Made by a program: the position numbers and the translations under genes | NCBI GenBank assembly: GCA_903813345.2 | Contig: CAIIXF020000007.1 | Span: 36,238,538-36,302,537 of the forward strand | DNA: 64,000 nucleotides | From: Owenia fusiformis | Lineage: Eukaryota; Annelida; Polychaeta; Sabellida; Oweniidae | Direction: 5' to 3' | The notes under the pieces: model-generated | Seen by the model: the letters and a program-made list of their open reading frames with translations, nothing else | Database searches by the model: none | What the model was told of the DNA's origin: nothing | Shown here: one piece after another, positions 1 to 12,100 of the stretch | How positions within the stretch are numbered: the first letter of the stretch is position 1 | How the letters are laid out: each line of letters begins with the position of its first letter

Positions 1-76
1 TTGTAGACAACAACACAAAATTCAACTAAAATGCACTTTAGCAGGGGATGCACGGCTTTAAACCTAGGATAACACC

Positions 77-185
77 ATGAAGGAAATGGTCGGAGGTTGT
101 TGCGTCTGCTCAGACGAACGTGGGTGGAATGAAAACCCTTTAGTTTACTGTGATGGACATGGCTGTAATGTAGCCGTGCACCAAG
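77..185 (+). CDS. MLLT10: MLLT10 exon 1: start and first half of PHD finger
   Basis: Codes residues 1-36 plus one base. Zinc ligands CCVCSD and CDGHGC are visible. Donor GTAAAA at 186, phase 1. Confidence 0.93.
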
Positions 186-3100
186 GTAAAAAAATTCAAA
201 AAGTGTGCCAAAATCCAGTTAATTTTACTCATAAATTACATCAAATTGTATGTGTAATTCTGGTTCCTCATTTGCAGCTTGTTACGGTATTGTCCAGGTA
301 CCCCCGGGACCATGGTTTTGTCGGAAGTGTGAGTCGCAAGAACGGGCTGCTCGGGTGGTGAGTTTATTGAAATTCTGACCTGGCTTGGTGCCAATAAGTT
401 ACCTTGACCATGATAAGCTATGTGTATAACGCATATGTATATATCACTACATAAACAGAGTGTCATATTCATTCTATTCATTTTTATTATGCCATACGGA
501 ATATTGTTCTAACATATTTTATTAACTTATTACGATTATTTAAAACGGAACTGTGACCTATTGGCCTTACTACATACATATGTTGTTAAGCTATCTCTAC
601 TTGGTCTCGAAGAATTGAAAAGCATATGCCAAGATGATCAAGTTTTGCCAATTTATAGATAATAATGTTTCACTTCCTTATTTGACTTTTCATTTTCCAT
701 GAACAATATCATTCAAGTAATTTTTTAGGATAATAACAAAACGGGGTCAAGAGTACAGGATATATATGAAGGCTACGTGTTCTATCAGCTCAATATCATA
801 TTTAGTAGATGCTGAAGTATAAAAGTTTCATAATTATTTCAGAAATGTGAACTTTGCCCTCAGCGAGATGGAGCTCTGAAAAGGACAGATTCTGGAGGTA
901 GGTACAAATGTCTCCTATCGATTTCAAAATGAAACATCCACTTTTATGTGTATATTATAGATTTCATTTTGCTTTTACGGATTACTGTTTATTCAAATCA
1001 TATGAAACCACAAACCAGCATAGTGGAAATTGATATTTTACATAGAAACAGTATTTGCATTCTTGAAAACATCAGGCGTTATTTGTTAAGTACAACCAAG
1101 AAAAAACTCTTATTTGGTAGTTTTTCCTCATCTACCAATACACTCATCATGTTTCCAGTATATTTTGAAAACATTCAATTGTTATAAATTAACAGCCACC
1201 CATCTAGTTTTTCTAGAATGTGGGGTTTACAAAGGAGATATTTTGATTTTGAACAAAAATTCTGTAGTGAACCCCACATTATTGAAAAACTAGAGTTTTG
1301 GTATCAATTTGTAACAATTGAATGTTTCTCCAATGTACTGGGAATGAAATTAGCGTATTTTCAGGGAGGAAAATGCAGTGATCTCCCCAGCAGTAAAGCA
1401 AGTGGGCGCAGCACCCACCTGAGATTTTAAAAACAGACTTGCACCCACCTGAAAATCTATATGCAGAAAATGAGGAAAACAAGAAAAATAGGCATATTTT
1501 GACCAAATTTGGTCTGAAGTTTGAAAATGAAAATTTTGCACCCACTTGAGCAAAAATTCCCGTGGAGATCACTGAAATACCTAAAAACATTCACAAACGA
1601 CAAAATAAAACAACATTTACATGTACCTTATTATGTTGAACAGTGGTTTTTGTAATGTATTTCCATTTTGTAACATATTTCCTGTTGACTCTGTTTATTA
1701 GTGTTCATCGTCACAGACAGGATTTCAAAAATATGAAAAATAAAATAGTCTGTGACAATGAACACTAATAATAAACGGAACTAATTATTAACAGACTATG
1801 AACTTAATTAATATATTTCCTGTTGAATATATAAGCACAAATGCCAAAGGGAAGGGTGACTAAAAACTTTAAAGAAACCCAACAAGAAAAGCAAACTGTA
1901 AGTGTAAATCTGTCATAAGAAAAGTAGACCCTATATATCCCAAAACCATAATCTAATGTGAAAAGAAACAATGTCTAACATCCCCCTCCCCCCTCCAATC
2001 GAGAACCAATATCACAATCCAGGACCAGAACACCAAGGGACATTTCATTCATACTGAAGTCATTACTAGACAAAAATTCTCAATGCGTTTCCGAACCATG
2101 TATGCAAAGTAATATTCGTTGTCTTAGTTGTCATGGTGACATTTGTGTTTTCTAACAGGTTGGGGTCATGTGATCTGTGCACTGTTTATTCCGGAAGTTA
2201 TGTTTGGGAACACGGGAACTATGGAACCAATCTGTATACGGAATGTGCCCCATGACAGATATAATAAGGTAGGGCTGATGAATTAAAATGTCTAAATCCA
2301 AGTGTGATATAGTTTAAATCTTGTACAAGGTTGTACTGTTTAGAATGGAGGGTTGGCTCCCAGCATTCTTTTGTGAAATTCAGTTGCCTGGCATAGAACA
2401 ATTTGGTTGTAATATTCTCCAGATCAAGTATTTAGTCAGGTGATGAATACATTATGGTAATATGATGAACAGATCGGTCCATGCAGGTAAAAAGCTTGTG
2501 AATGCTGTGAGCCAGGCCTCCATTCCTGCCTTCTATATGCACTTTTCATTCTTCCAAAAGTAATGGGCAATGTTTGAAAAAACATATGAGCATGTATTTA
2601 AATGGTTATGTCACTATGTGGTGAAATATGCTTGAGTTCCGCAAATTTAGGCCGGCCTTGGGAGGCCCTATATTTGGGCAGAAATGAAGGTGTGACATCA
2701 TAATATTGTCATGGCAGTAAATAAGCCTAATTTTCCAATAAAAATGCTTTGGTAGGTATGTAATGTAAACTGTTGAAACTATCATTTATGTCATAGAAAT
2801 ACAGGCTTTAAAAACACAACCTTTAAAATGCCCATGTAAAAACATTTCCTTTTTTCATGTATCATCTTTCTATTGAAACTTGAAGAAATTGAATGTTTTG
2901 ATTTTATTCTATATTTCAGTCATGTTATGTATGCGAGGAGCAAGGCCGGGAAAGTAAGGCCACAACAGGGGCATGTATGCAGTGTAATAAACCTGGCTGC
3001 AAACAGTATTTCCACGTCACATGGTATGCACATCTTTTGTGTTCATAAGTCTAATAGTCTGGATGTAGAGCCAATAGAGGTGGAAATGCTTATTATATGA

Positions 3101-6100
3101 ACTTTTTTTGCATTTTCTGTTAAAACATGATATCCATATTCAGAAACTGTCGGATGCCCAATGGGCATCCTTGAGGAATTTTTTTGGCGGCCATTTTTTC
3201 AAATTCTGTTGGAGTTTTCTCAACTTCAGTCATGTCTGCATTGACATCTCCCAAGTTAGCGAGTGAGTATCTATTTAACACCTTCAGGACTGTTAGCTTG
3301 CCAATTCCATGCATGCAAGATGTCGTATCACTGCCAGAGAGACCATGCGCAGCTAACAAGTTTGGGATTTTTAATTTGTGTTCATTTACGGTTGCATTAA
3401 TGTTAATGTTTGCTCGGCCAGATGATGTTCCCTCCATTATCACTATTTGATGAAAATGGAGAAATTAATATCACAACTTCAAAATCAACACTGAAACAAA
3501 AGTTACAGATTGAGGTGACCTCAAGAGGAAACAATTGCAATGTACGTGTCGTTGATGGGTATGCCATCCTTTGGATCATAACATGGCCGATGGCTGGCAA
3601 AATTGAAAACTTCTGTATTGCTTTCACTAAGTACATCCTGAGACTCCTAACCGAATCAGATGTATACCTTATCTTTGACAGATATAAAGACAATAGCATA
3701 AAGAACAGCACCAGGTCATTTCAAGCTCAATCAGCCAGTAGAGTGTATAAGTTCAGCTCTGACACACCTCTCCCTGCACAGAATGTTGTTCTGAATGTGA
3801 CTGAGAACAAGGTCCAGTTGATAAAGTGTGTCATCGACCATCCAACACCTGTACAAATTCACAAAGGCAATATTGACCAACGTGATGACTTAGGAACACT
3901 CAAGAAGAAGCAGATGTTGTTATCGTACACCAGGTTCTGCATGCTGCCAGTAAAGGCCAACAGAATATCAGTGTACTCAGTGATGATACTGATGTTTTCC
4001 TTCTACTTCTTCATCACTGTCTCAAGCACAAATTAATGGAAAATAGCATCATAATGGAGGGAACGTCATCTGGCTGAGCAAACATTAACATTAATGCAAC
4101 CGTAAATGAACACAAATTAAAAATCCCAAACTTGTTAGCTGCGTATGGTCTCTCTGGCAGTGATACGACATCTTGCATGCATGGAATTGGCAAGCTAACA
4201 GTCCTGAAGGTGTTAAATAGATACTCACTCGCTAACTTGGGAGATGTCAATGCAGACATGACTGAAGTTGAGAAAACTCCAACAGAATTTGTTTCTAGAT
4301 GTTATGGAATTACACCTAAAGTCACAGACAAAATGTCTGATGTGAGATATGCTGTATGGGCAAAGAAAATGCTGCAAAACACATTACAAATGCATCAAAG
4401 CTAAAATCCCTCCCAACAACAACATAAGCATTTTCCCAGCATGTGAAGCGAGCTCATTTCCAAGTAACTATATGGAAAAATGCTGATATGCCTGACCCCC
4501 CACTTATCCTTCCAACAGATTATGGTTGGGAAATTAACAGCATGGGCTCACTTGTCCCAACAACAATGCCCACGGATACACCCTGTGCCCCTGAAGGAAT
4601 TCTCCAGCTCATTAAGTGCACATGTGCATCAGAGGGCAATGTATGTAGAACTGGGCGATGTTCATGCTCCAAGGCATCTTTATCATGTACATTGTTCTGT
4701 GTTTGCAAGGGTAATGAATGCAATAACCAACATACAAAGACAGTAACTGAACAGGAATTGGAAGAAACTGATGGGGATTTATTGAGGGAAATCCTTGATG
4801 AAATCTTAGTAAAAGAAGATAATTCATAAATTTAAGATATATATAGCACCAAGAAATGACCCTTGTGGAACATCATTATTATTATGTAGGTTACTTTTTA
4901 CTCATTTCAGATATTTTATATGTGAGAAAGAGATCATAATCAGATGTATTTAGTATTATTTATTGATAATTTTGTAGGAAACACTAATATCAATTTGATA
5001 TTATCACAGAATGAGACATTTCATAAATTGTAAGGTTGGCGGCCATCTTGATTTTTTTTTATTTTTGTCAAGAAACATTTCTGGAACCTAACATATTGGT
5101 ATACATCATATTAAAACTCTATTATGGACAAAAACAGCAAGATTTGTTTATGTGTATGCTAGTTTTCTGTTCTAATATGCTGGCTAAAATACATAAAACA
5201 CGTGAAAATTCAAAATGGCCGCCCAAATAATTCCTCAAGGATGCCCGTTGGGCATCCGACAGTTTCTGAATATGGATATCATGTTTAAACAGAAAATGCA
5301 AAAAAAGTTCATATAATAAGCATTTCCACCTTCACTTAAAATATGGCACTTCACATCCGGACTATAAATCAGTTGTTTTATTCAATACTCAACTTAATAA
5401 TTCACATTGATGACGCCAAAGGGAGTGTATTGTGACCCATATAGGAAATCTTATAAATTTGAACCCAATGTTTTATGTTAGTGTTATAAAAGAAAAAAAC
5501 TAAATAAGTAATGATTATTGTTGATTGTATTTGAAACGTGAAATATTGTATGTTGTATTTTATGTTATATTGTACATTGTATTGTATGTTCTAGTGTCCA
5601 GGCCCAAGGTTTGCTGTGTGAGGAGGCAGGGGCGTACATGGACAATGTGAAATATTGTATGTTGTATTTTACATTATATTATACATTTTATTGTATGTTC
5701 TAGTGCCCAGGCCCAAGGTTTACTATGTGAGGAGGCAGAGGCGTACATGGACAATATGAAATATTGTATGTTGTATTTTATGTTATATTGTACATTGTAT
5801 TGTATGTTCTAGTGCCCAGGCCCAAGGTTTGCTATGTGAGGAGGCAAATGCGTACATGGACAATATGAAATATTGTATGTTGTATTTTATGTTATATTGT
5901 ACATTGTATTGTATGTTCTAGTGCCCAGGCCCAAGGTTTACTATGTGAGGAGGCAGGGGCGTACATGGACAATGTAAAATATTGTGGATATTGTTCACTT
6001 CATTATAAAAAACTGGTAAGAACATGAATTTCTTCTTTTATACAATTCATAAACATTTAACAGGGGTTTCATTAGCACTGCATCAGGCAACAGGTGATTT

Positions 6101-9100
6101 TCACCTGTTGTTTTCACGAAATCGCCTGTTGTTTTTAGAGACTTTTTCAAATTTTCCATGTTAAATTCATGATTTCCATTAATTTATTTATAAGCCTGTT
6201 GTGAGAAGTTCTAGTGAAACCCCTGTTTAAGTAACTATACTTGTCCACACTTGGAATTCGAAGTCAAGGTCCAAAAGTCTTCTGACTAAAAACTGTCATA
6301 TTACTAGTCTATACTGTTCAAACTATATTCATCATTCCAAATTCTCCAATACAGCAGACTGTATGTGCAAATACATTTTAAATCTGTTGCGAAATATTAT
6401 TTCATTGCTTCATTGTCTGGAAAACCCTGATTCAATAAGTTCACTAGGTTATATTAAAATGAAACGTAAATTATGTAATAGTTCAATCTGTTATGTTTTT
6501 TTAGTCATAAATACTATTTATTTCAAAGATTATAGATATAATTCCATCATAATCTAGGTGTAATCGCCCAAATGGGCATTTCTACTGCTGCTTTGAAGTC
6601 TGATTCTTGTCTGTATTATTCCAGAGAAAGGATCACCATAATATAAAGGTGATTCCCCCATTCAAGCCCATTCCTTCACAGTCCCCAGATGCTACTCCTG
6701 AAAAAACTGGCCCCATTACAAAGGCAGAGTCCAAACAGAAGCCTCAAGCAAAGGTCAAGGTAATTTATAGTCCATTTAAATTGGCCAGCATAATCATTAA
6801 AGCATAAATTATAAGCATAATCATTCTTATAAATGTTAATGTAATGCATCCTTGGAATAATTATAGATAGACATATTTTCGGTTTGTGACCCTCGAGATT
6901 ATCTAACATGAATTCTTCAACACTTTATAATAATTACATCCTCAGTAACTAAATACCGTTCTCAATAAACTCACAAGAGAAATTGTTAATTTATGGTTAA
7001 ATAAAGAGATTGTGTCCAATTATGAACAACTGTGGAAGAACGAAATTAGGGTAGGGCAAATTATGATTTCATTAAGCGAAAAGTGTTGATTATGATGTGA
7101 CGACTTTTAGACCAATTTTAATGCAAGGAGTTTTTTATTTTTATTTTATTTTCATATTAGAATCATAACAAGGACCTTTGATTCTATGCTTTATGGCAAA
7201 AATGTCACCTAAAATTTTGTTCTACCATTGCCAAAGACCTGAATTAACTGCTTTTCATTTTCATTTTTCAATCTTTTTTCTTAACATGGTCAGGAAAATC
7301 ATCGGTCATATATTGCCCATAAATCCTCGTAGCATCTCAGTTATTATTCATTATTCCTCAAATATAGAATTTATAAAACTTTTTCAGGGTAAAGAGAGAA
7401 CAGAGCGATCAGAGAGATCAACTAGGTTACAAAACCCGACAGCCACCTCTTCAACAGTAGCTGAATCAACAGTAACTGAATCAACAGCAACCGAATCTAG
7501 CAGCTCTGCATCCAAGATAAGCGCATCAGAATTAGGGTCAAAGTTCACAACGGCTAATTTTACAGAGACTGTAATTACGCCCCAGACCCCACCAACGATC
7601 ACTCCTAAAGAGGAGCCGATGGATGAGGATGATGAAGACGAAGAGGAAGAAGGCCCAGCTGCCAAAGATGAAGCTCCGAAGTTGGAGAAATCAGAAATAG
7701 AGAGACCCCCTAGTAGAGATTCTAATGTTGATGTTGAATCTATTGAGACCCCTGAGAAAAAGCCAAATGATAATAAATCAGCCGTTGAAGAGACTGCAGT
7801 GGCTAGTAGTGTATCAGAATTGGCAAAAGAAAAACTGTTTGATTCTAAACCAACAGAATCTGTAACCAAGGCAACAACAGAGGGAGTAACCATAGCAACG
7901 ACTAGTAATAGTAGTACAACAAAGTCTGAATCTAAAGAGGTTACAACTTCCACTGTGACGACCACTTTCTCTTCTAATTATGAAAACTTTTTAAAATCCT
8001 ATGATAAAAGCCAAGCCTCATCGACGCCTCCCACGACAACAACGACAACAGATACCTCATCCACAGCATCGAGTGTTCCTATGGCAAATAGTTCTTCCAT
8101 AATGGACACAATAGACAGTGTAGCCAAGGGTGCTGGGACAGCCTCTCTGAAAAGATCCAAGTGAGTTTTCATATTTTTGCACTTTAAAGATGAAGCTCTC
8201 TTTTAAGAAGTGAAGTCAAACAAATGCAAAGGGTGATCCTCCCATGTTTGCATGTATTTTTAAGGGTCTATTTCACTTGAAATTTTAGGTATTTTAATTT
8301 TGTGTATCTAAATGCTTAGAATTTCCCCTTTTCAGAATTAGGACATCATTTTTAATTTTGAGTATTTTGCTTAATTTCTCATCAGAAATTGATCAAAATT
8401 TCTCACAATTTTCTATTTTTAAGTGGATGTAGATGGGTTTTCAAGTGGATGTATTTTAAAAATCAATGTGTAGGACTATTTGTTATGAATCTTTATTTAC
8501 AGTAGTGATGAGGTTTCACTCGAGGACAATGCCGAGAAGAAGTTTAAGAAACACAAGGTGTCGCCGCAACATCAACTATCCCCTCATTTACAAGGTCTCC
8601 CCACAGCAGTTAAAGATCCCATGGGTTTAATGGCTGGAAGTCGTGCCAAAACTGTCAAAGATTTATTAGCTACAGGTGTTGTTCCAGTCTCGCCACCTAT
8701 AAGTCCACCGATTAGCCAAACTAAGAAATTACGGAAGAGAAAAGATAGTACCTCTTCAATGGGGAGGTAGGATATTTCGATTTTCGATTTGACAACTGAG
8801 TTTAAAGAGAGAATCAGATCTAGCGAGCAGCCTAACAAAAGATTGTTTCAATTTAAGAATATTTCTGGCTTATGTCATTTTTTTCATGTCTATTTTCTAA
8901 AAATCCCCAAAGTGCACACTTTATATCAGGAAAAGATTTTTAAAATGATGTGTTTTTTTCTATAAGAATGGTTACCATTCTTATTATTTGGGAGGATTTA
9001 AATATTTTCCACCCTTTTTTGCACTTTGAATCCATTATAACTTCACTAATTTATAACATATCGTGAATCTTTTGGGAGATATTGTATTTGAGATTGTAAG

Positions 9101-12100
9101 GAGTAGATTGGGTGGTCAATTGTACATGTTGCTTGTAATTTTGTCACCCCCATAGATCTGATTCTGCCTTTAAGTATATGAAAAATTATGCTTGATTAAA
9201 AGATGTCACCCTGAACAGTATTTCTCATTCGGGTTATTATGTTACCATCACAGCGGTGCTGGGACAGCCCCCCTGAAACGTTTGTGTTTGGTGTCTGTAA
9301 CAATTGGCAGGTAGTGCCATTTCGCATGTTAATGCCCTGTTCTGTTTGATATAGTGTGGCGATCGCTCGTCTCCTAGGACTAAAAAAGTTTTTGCTTTGA
9401 TTAAAAGATCTCCTATGAGTAGCAATTTTCAAACAGTTTCATCAAATGAGTAAAAATGACATTGTTTCTTCATTTAAGCAATGTCTATATGAAGCTGTTT
9501 TATTTAAGCAACCAATCAATGCATTATTTCAGCAATATGTCTCAGGGGTTTGGAGCGACACAGAGCCAGACATTGTTTGGAGTTAGTCCTGGCAATCAGA
9601 GAGGTAAGTAGAGAATTTTTATGTTATAATTTTATACAGGAGTCAATGTAATATTTGTCTTGAAGTGGTGTTCACTAAACACAGGTGTTCACTTGAGAGA
9701 GGTGTTCGCGTAAAACCTGCCGAATCTGAACATCATTGGGATAGACAAAGAGTGTATAAACTGGCAGGTATGTTGAGGCTGAGAAGTGTTCAGATATGAG
9801 AGGTGTTCAGTTATGTGGGTTTTATCGCACATGCAGTGACACCTGTCTAAGTGAACATCTCTCTCAAGTGAATACCTGTGTTTAGTGAACACCACTTCAA
9901 GATACATTTTACATTGACTCCTGTATAAAATCCCCTCTCTGTAGTGAACTCCTACCTACAGTGAATACTTTTTTGTGGCTGCTTTGGTGTTCAATATAAC
10001 ATTCAGGTTTATTGCATATACATGTGCTAAGTGCTTGGTAGTGCCTAACCCCTGTGTGGATCATGGCATGTCATTCAGGATTCAGATTTGGGAAAGGCTT
10101 GACATTGGCCAGTTTCAATAGATCATATTTGTCTCATTACAATTTTTTGGGACACCCTTTATTATAAGTATGTGTGAAAGATATTTCTAATGCTTTCAGC
10201 ATTCACTGCACCTTGTTTAATTGGTATTTGTATTGGTATTGCTTGCACATTTACAATTATATTAGCTTCACAGCTTAAAGGGAATGCGAAGTTTCATGTT
10301 CTAATTTACACACTGGCTACTTATAACCATCATCTATCACTTCAGCTCACTCATGGGACATATCGTGTTTGAACTAACATATAATTCAAGTTCAAAGTAC
10401 CCATATCTGGATCGCTACGGATGCCGCCATTGTTATGTATCAATGACGTCATTGATGCCTTAAAATTGATGCCTGGAAAATGTCGCTATATAATCACGTC
10501 ATACTCGGATCGCAGAAATAGAACACATTTCACTGATATTTTATAACTATTTCTGTCCGCTTAACATTGTTGCTGCATGTTCATGTCCATATCATATCAT
10601 ATATTTGGAAAAGTTGTTTCAATTTATTCTTCATAGAAATTGAATTGTTGCAATGTATTTTTTCAAATTTTTGTATTTATTTTCTCCAATGTGATATAGT
10701 ATAGGCTAGGTAGAAAAATCACTAAACTTATGAGATATCGGCTGCGCGATTCGGAAGTCATCCCTATATTCCACTTGAAAAATATCCACTAGAATTATTT
10801 TATATAATGATAATTCACTGGGTCAAAAAGGATAAATCTGTTCAAATCCTGTAAATGCTTTCTTGTATATTTAACCAATAAATGAGGTAAATGCATTAAA
10901 ATATACAAAATGGCATTTACACATAAATGCATTACTGTACATCAATGGGTTATTTAACTAAGATTAACGTGACTAATGTGTTGGCGTATTTGTGGTGAAA
11001 ATAAGTAAGTTATATCATCGGCTGAACGCATTCAACAAATAGTTGCATTTACCATATTTATGTAAATACACGACATACCATTTAAAATATCAAAATCTAT
11101 GCCAATGTTCATTAATGCGCTGATGAGCAGTTACGGCACATCATTATTAACCTTAAGGTATACGTCGGCAAATAGGCATACTGCCGCAATTGCTTTCTTA
11201 CCTAATCATAAATGGTAGATTTCTTCAATCTGTAGTATTCTATTCAAATATGTATAGGTGCATGAATAGGTGCATATTGGAGAATGAAAGAAATAAAACA
11301 AAAAGTAGTAATCCAATGAAACAGTAACTCCCTAAAGTGTTTAGCCATTTAAATTCTGATGAAAAACGCAAACAAAAAAACGAAAAATCTATGTCGTCTA
11401 AATGATACGTATGTAAATGTCAATCTCCTAAATATTAAGATTGGCATGCGCAATAGCTTTACAAGGACATGCCACTGTCATATTTTCAAAGAATAATACG
11501 TAATGTTTAATTTTTCTCAGTTTGTTAAACGACCAATTTCAATCATCATATCACCGTAGCGACATTCGATATGACAAAAAAAGCTTTTCAAAATTCAATG
11601 GTATTTCACCTTGGATCATGACAAGAGAAGGCTCAAAACATTCAGTGATGCGGGGAGACGATGGGGTCGATTGTAGTATGATATTTCATTTCAACGACGA
11701 TAAGGCAATTGCCGTATTGATAGTACGCCAATAGTTTAATATTTATTTTATTATATATATATATTTTTGTTAAAAACAATTCCTGATTTCGAGCTCGAAT
11801 TTAATTATATAACAAACGTGGTAAGTACAGTTCTACAGTATTTTCGAAATAATGATTTTCAATTGAATGGCATACAACCTTTTGTTTTTCTATATCGGAA
11901 AATAAGTGGAACTTTAAAAGCTTCAGTCACACTTGTTCAATGCGACCACACGTCGATCGTATTTCCCTGAAATCAGTAAATTTCTGCGGCATACATAGGA
12001 AAACTACAGTCGACTTAAGGTCACCCTGCTGTCTACGTACATGACATATCCAGTTTTTACAAGGCGTAGAGTCGGAGTTAAAACTTTTTCTTTCCCGTGG

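Larger units (their letters stand above)
3050..5367 (+). mobile_element. Degenerate DNA transposon of a CXC-motif family with ~150-bp TIRs and an internal inverted duplication
   Basis: Ends 3050-3199 and ~5205-5367 are inverted repeats (GATGCCC(A/G)(A/T)(T/C)GGGCATCC core, CATGATATCCATATTCAG outside it). Inside, + frames at 3410-4036, 4040-4404 and 4443-4829 resemble parts of one protein seen widely in aquatic animals: FDRYKDNSIKNSTR, an LSGSDTTSC motif, and a Cys-rich CXC tail (CTCASEGNVCRTGRCSC). They are broken by frame changes and a TGA at about 4074. 3190-3445 is an inverted copy of 4045-4290. No clear target duplication found; superfamily not assigned. Confidence 0.8.

Noticed and set aside
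948-1430. Small + strand frames in MLLT10 intron 3
   Set aside because: Lie in AT-rich intron with inverted repeats (GAATGTGGGGTTTAC and its inverse near 1215-1280); no homology or splice support.
3184-3450. 88-residue + strand frame at the left of the transposon
   Set aside because: It is the antisense of the inverted LSGSDTTS gene fragment.
7384-7965. 193-residue - strand frame
   Set aside because: Antisense shadow of the Ser/Thr-rich MLLT10 exon 8.
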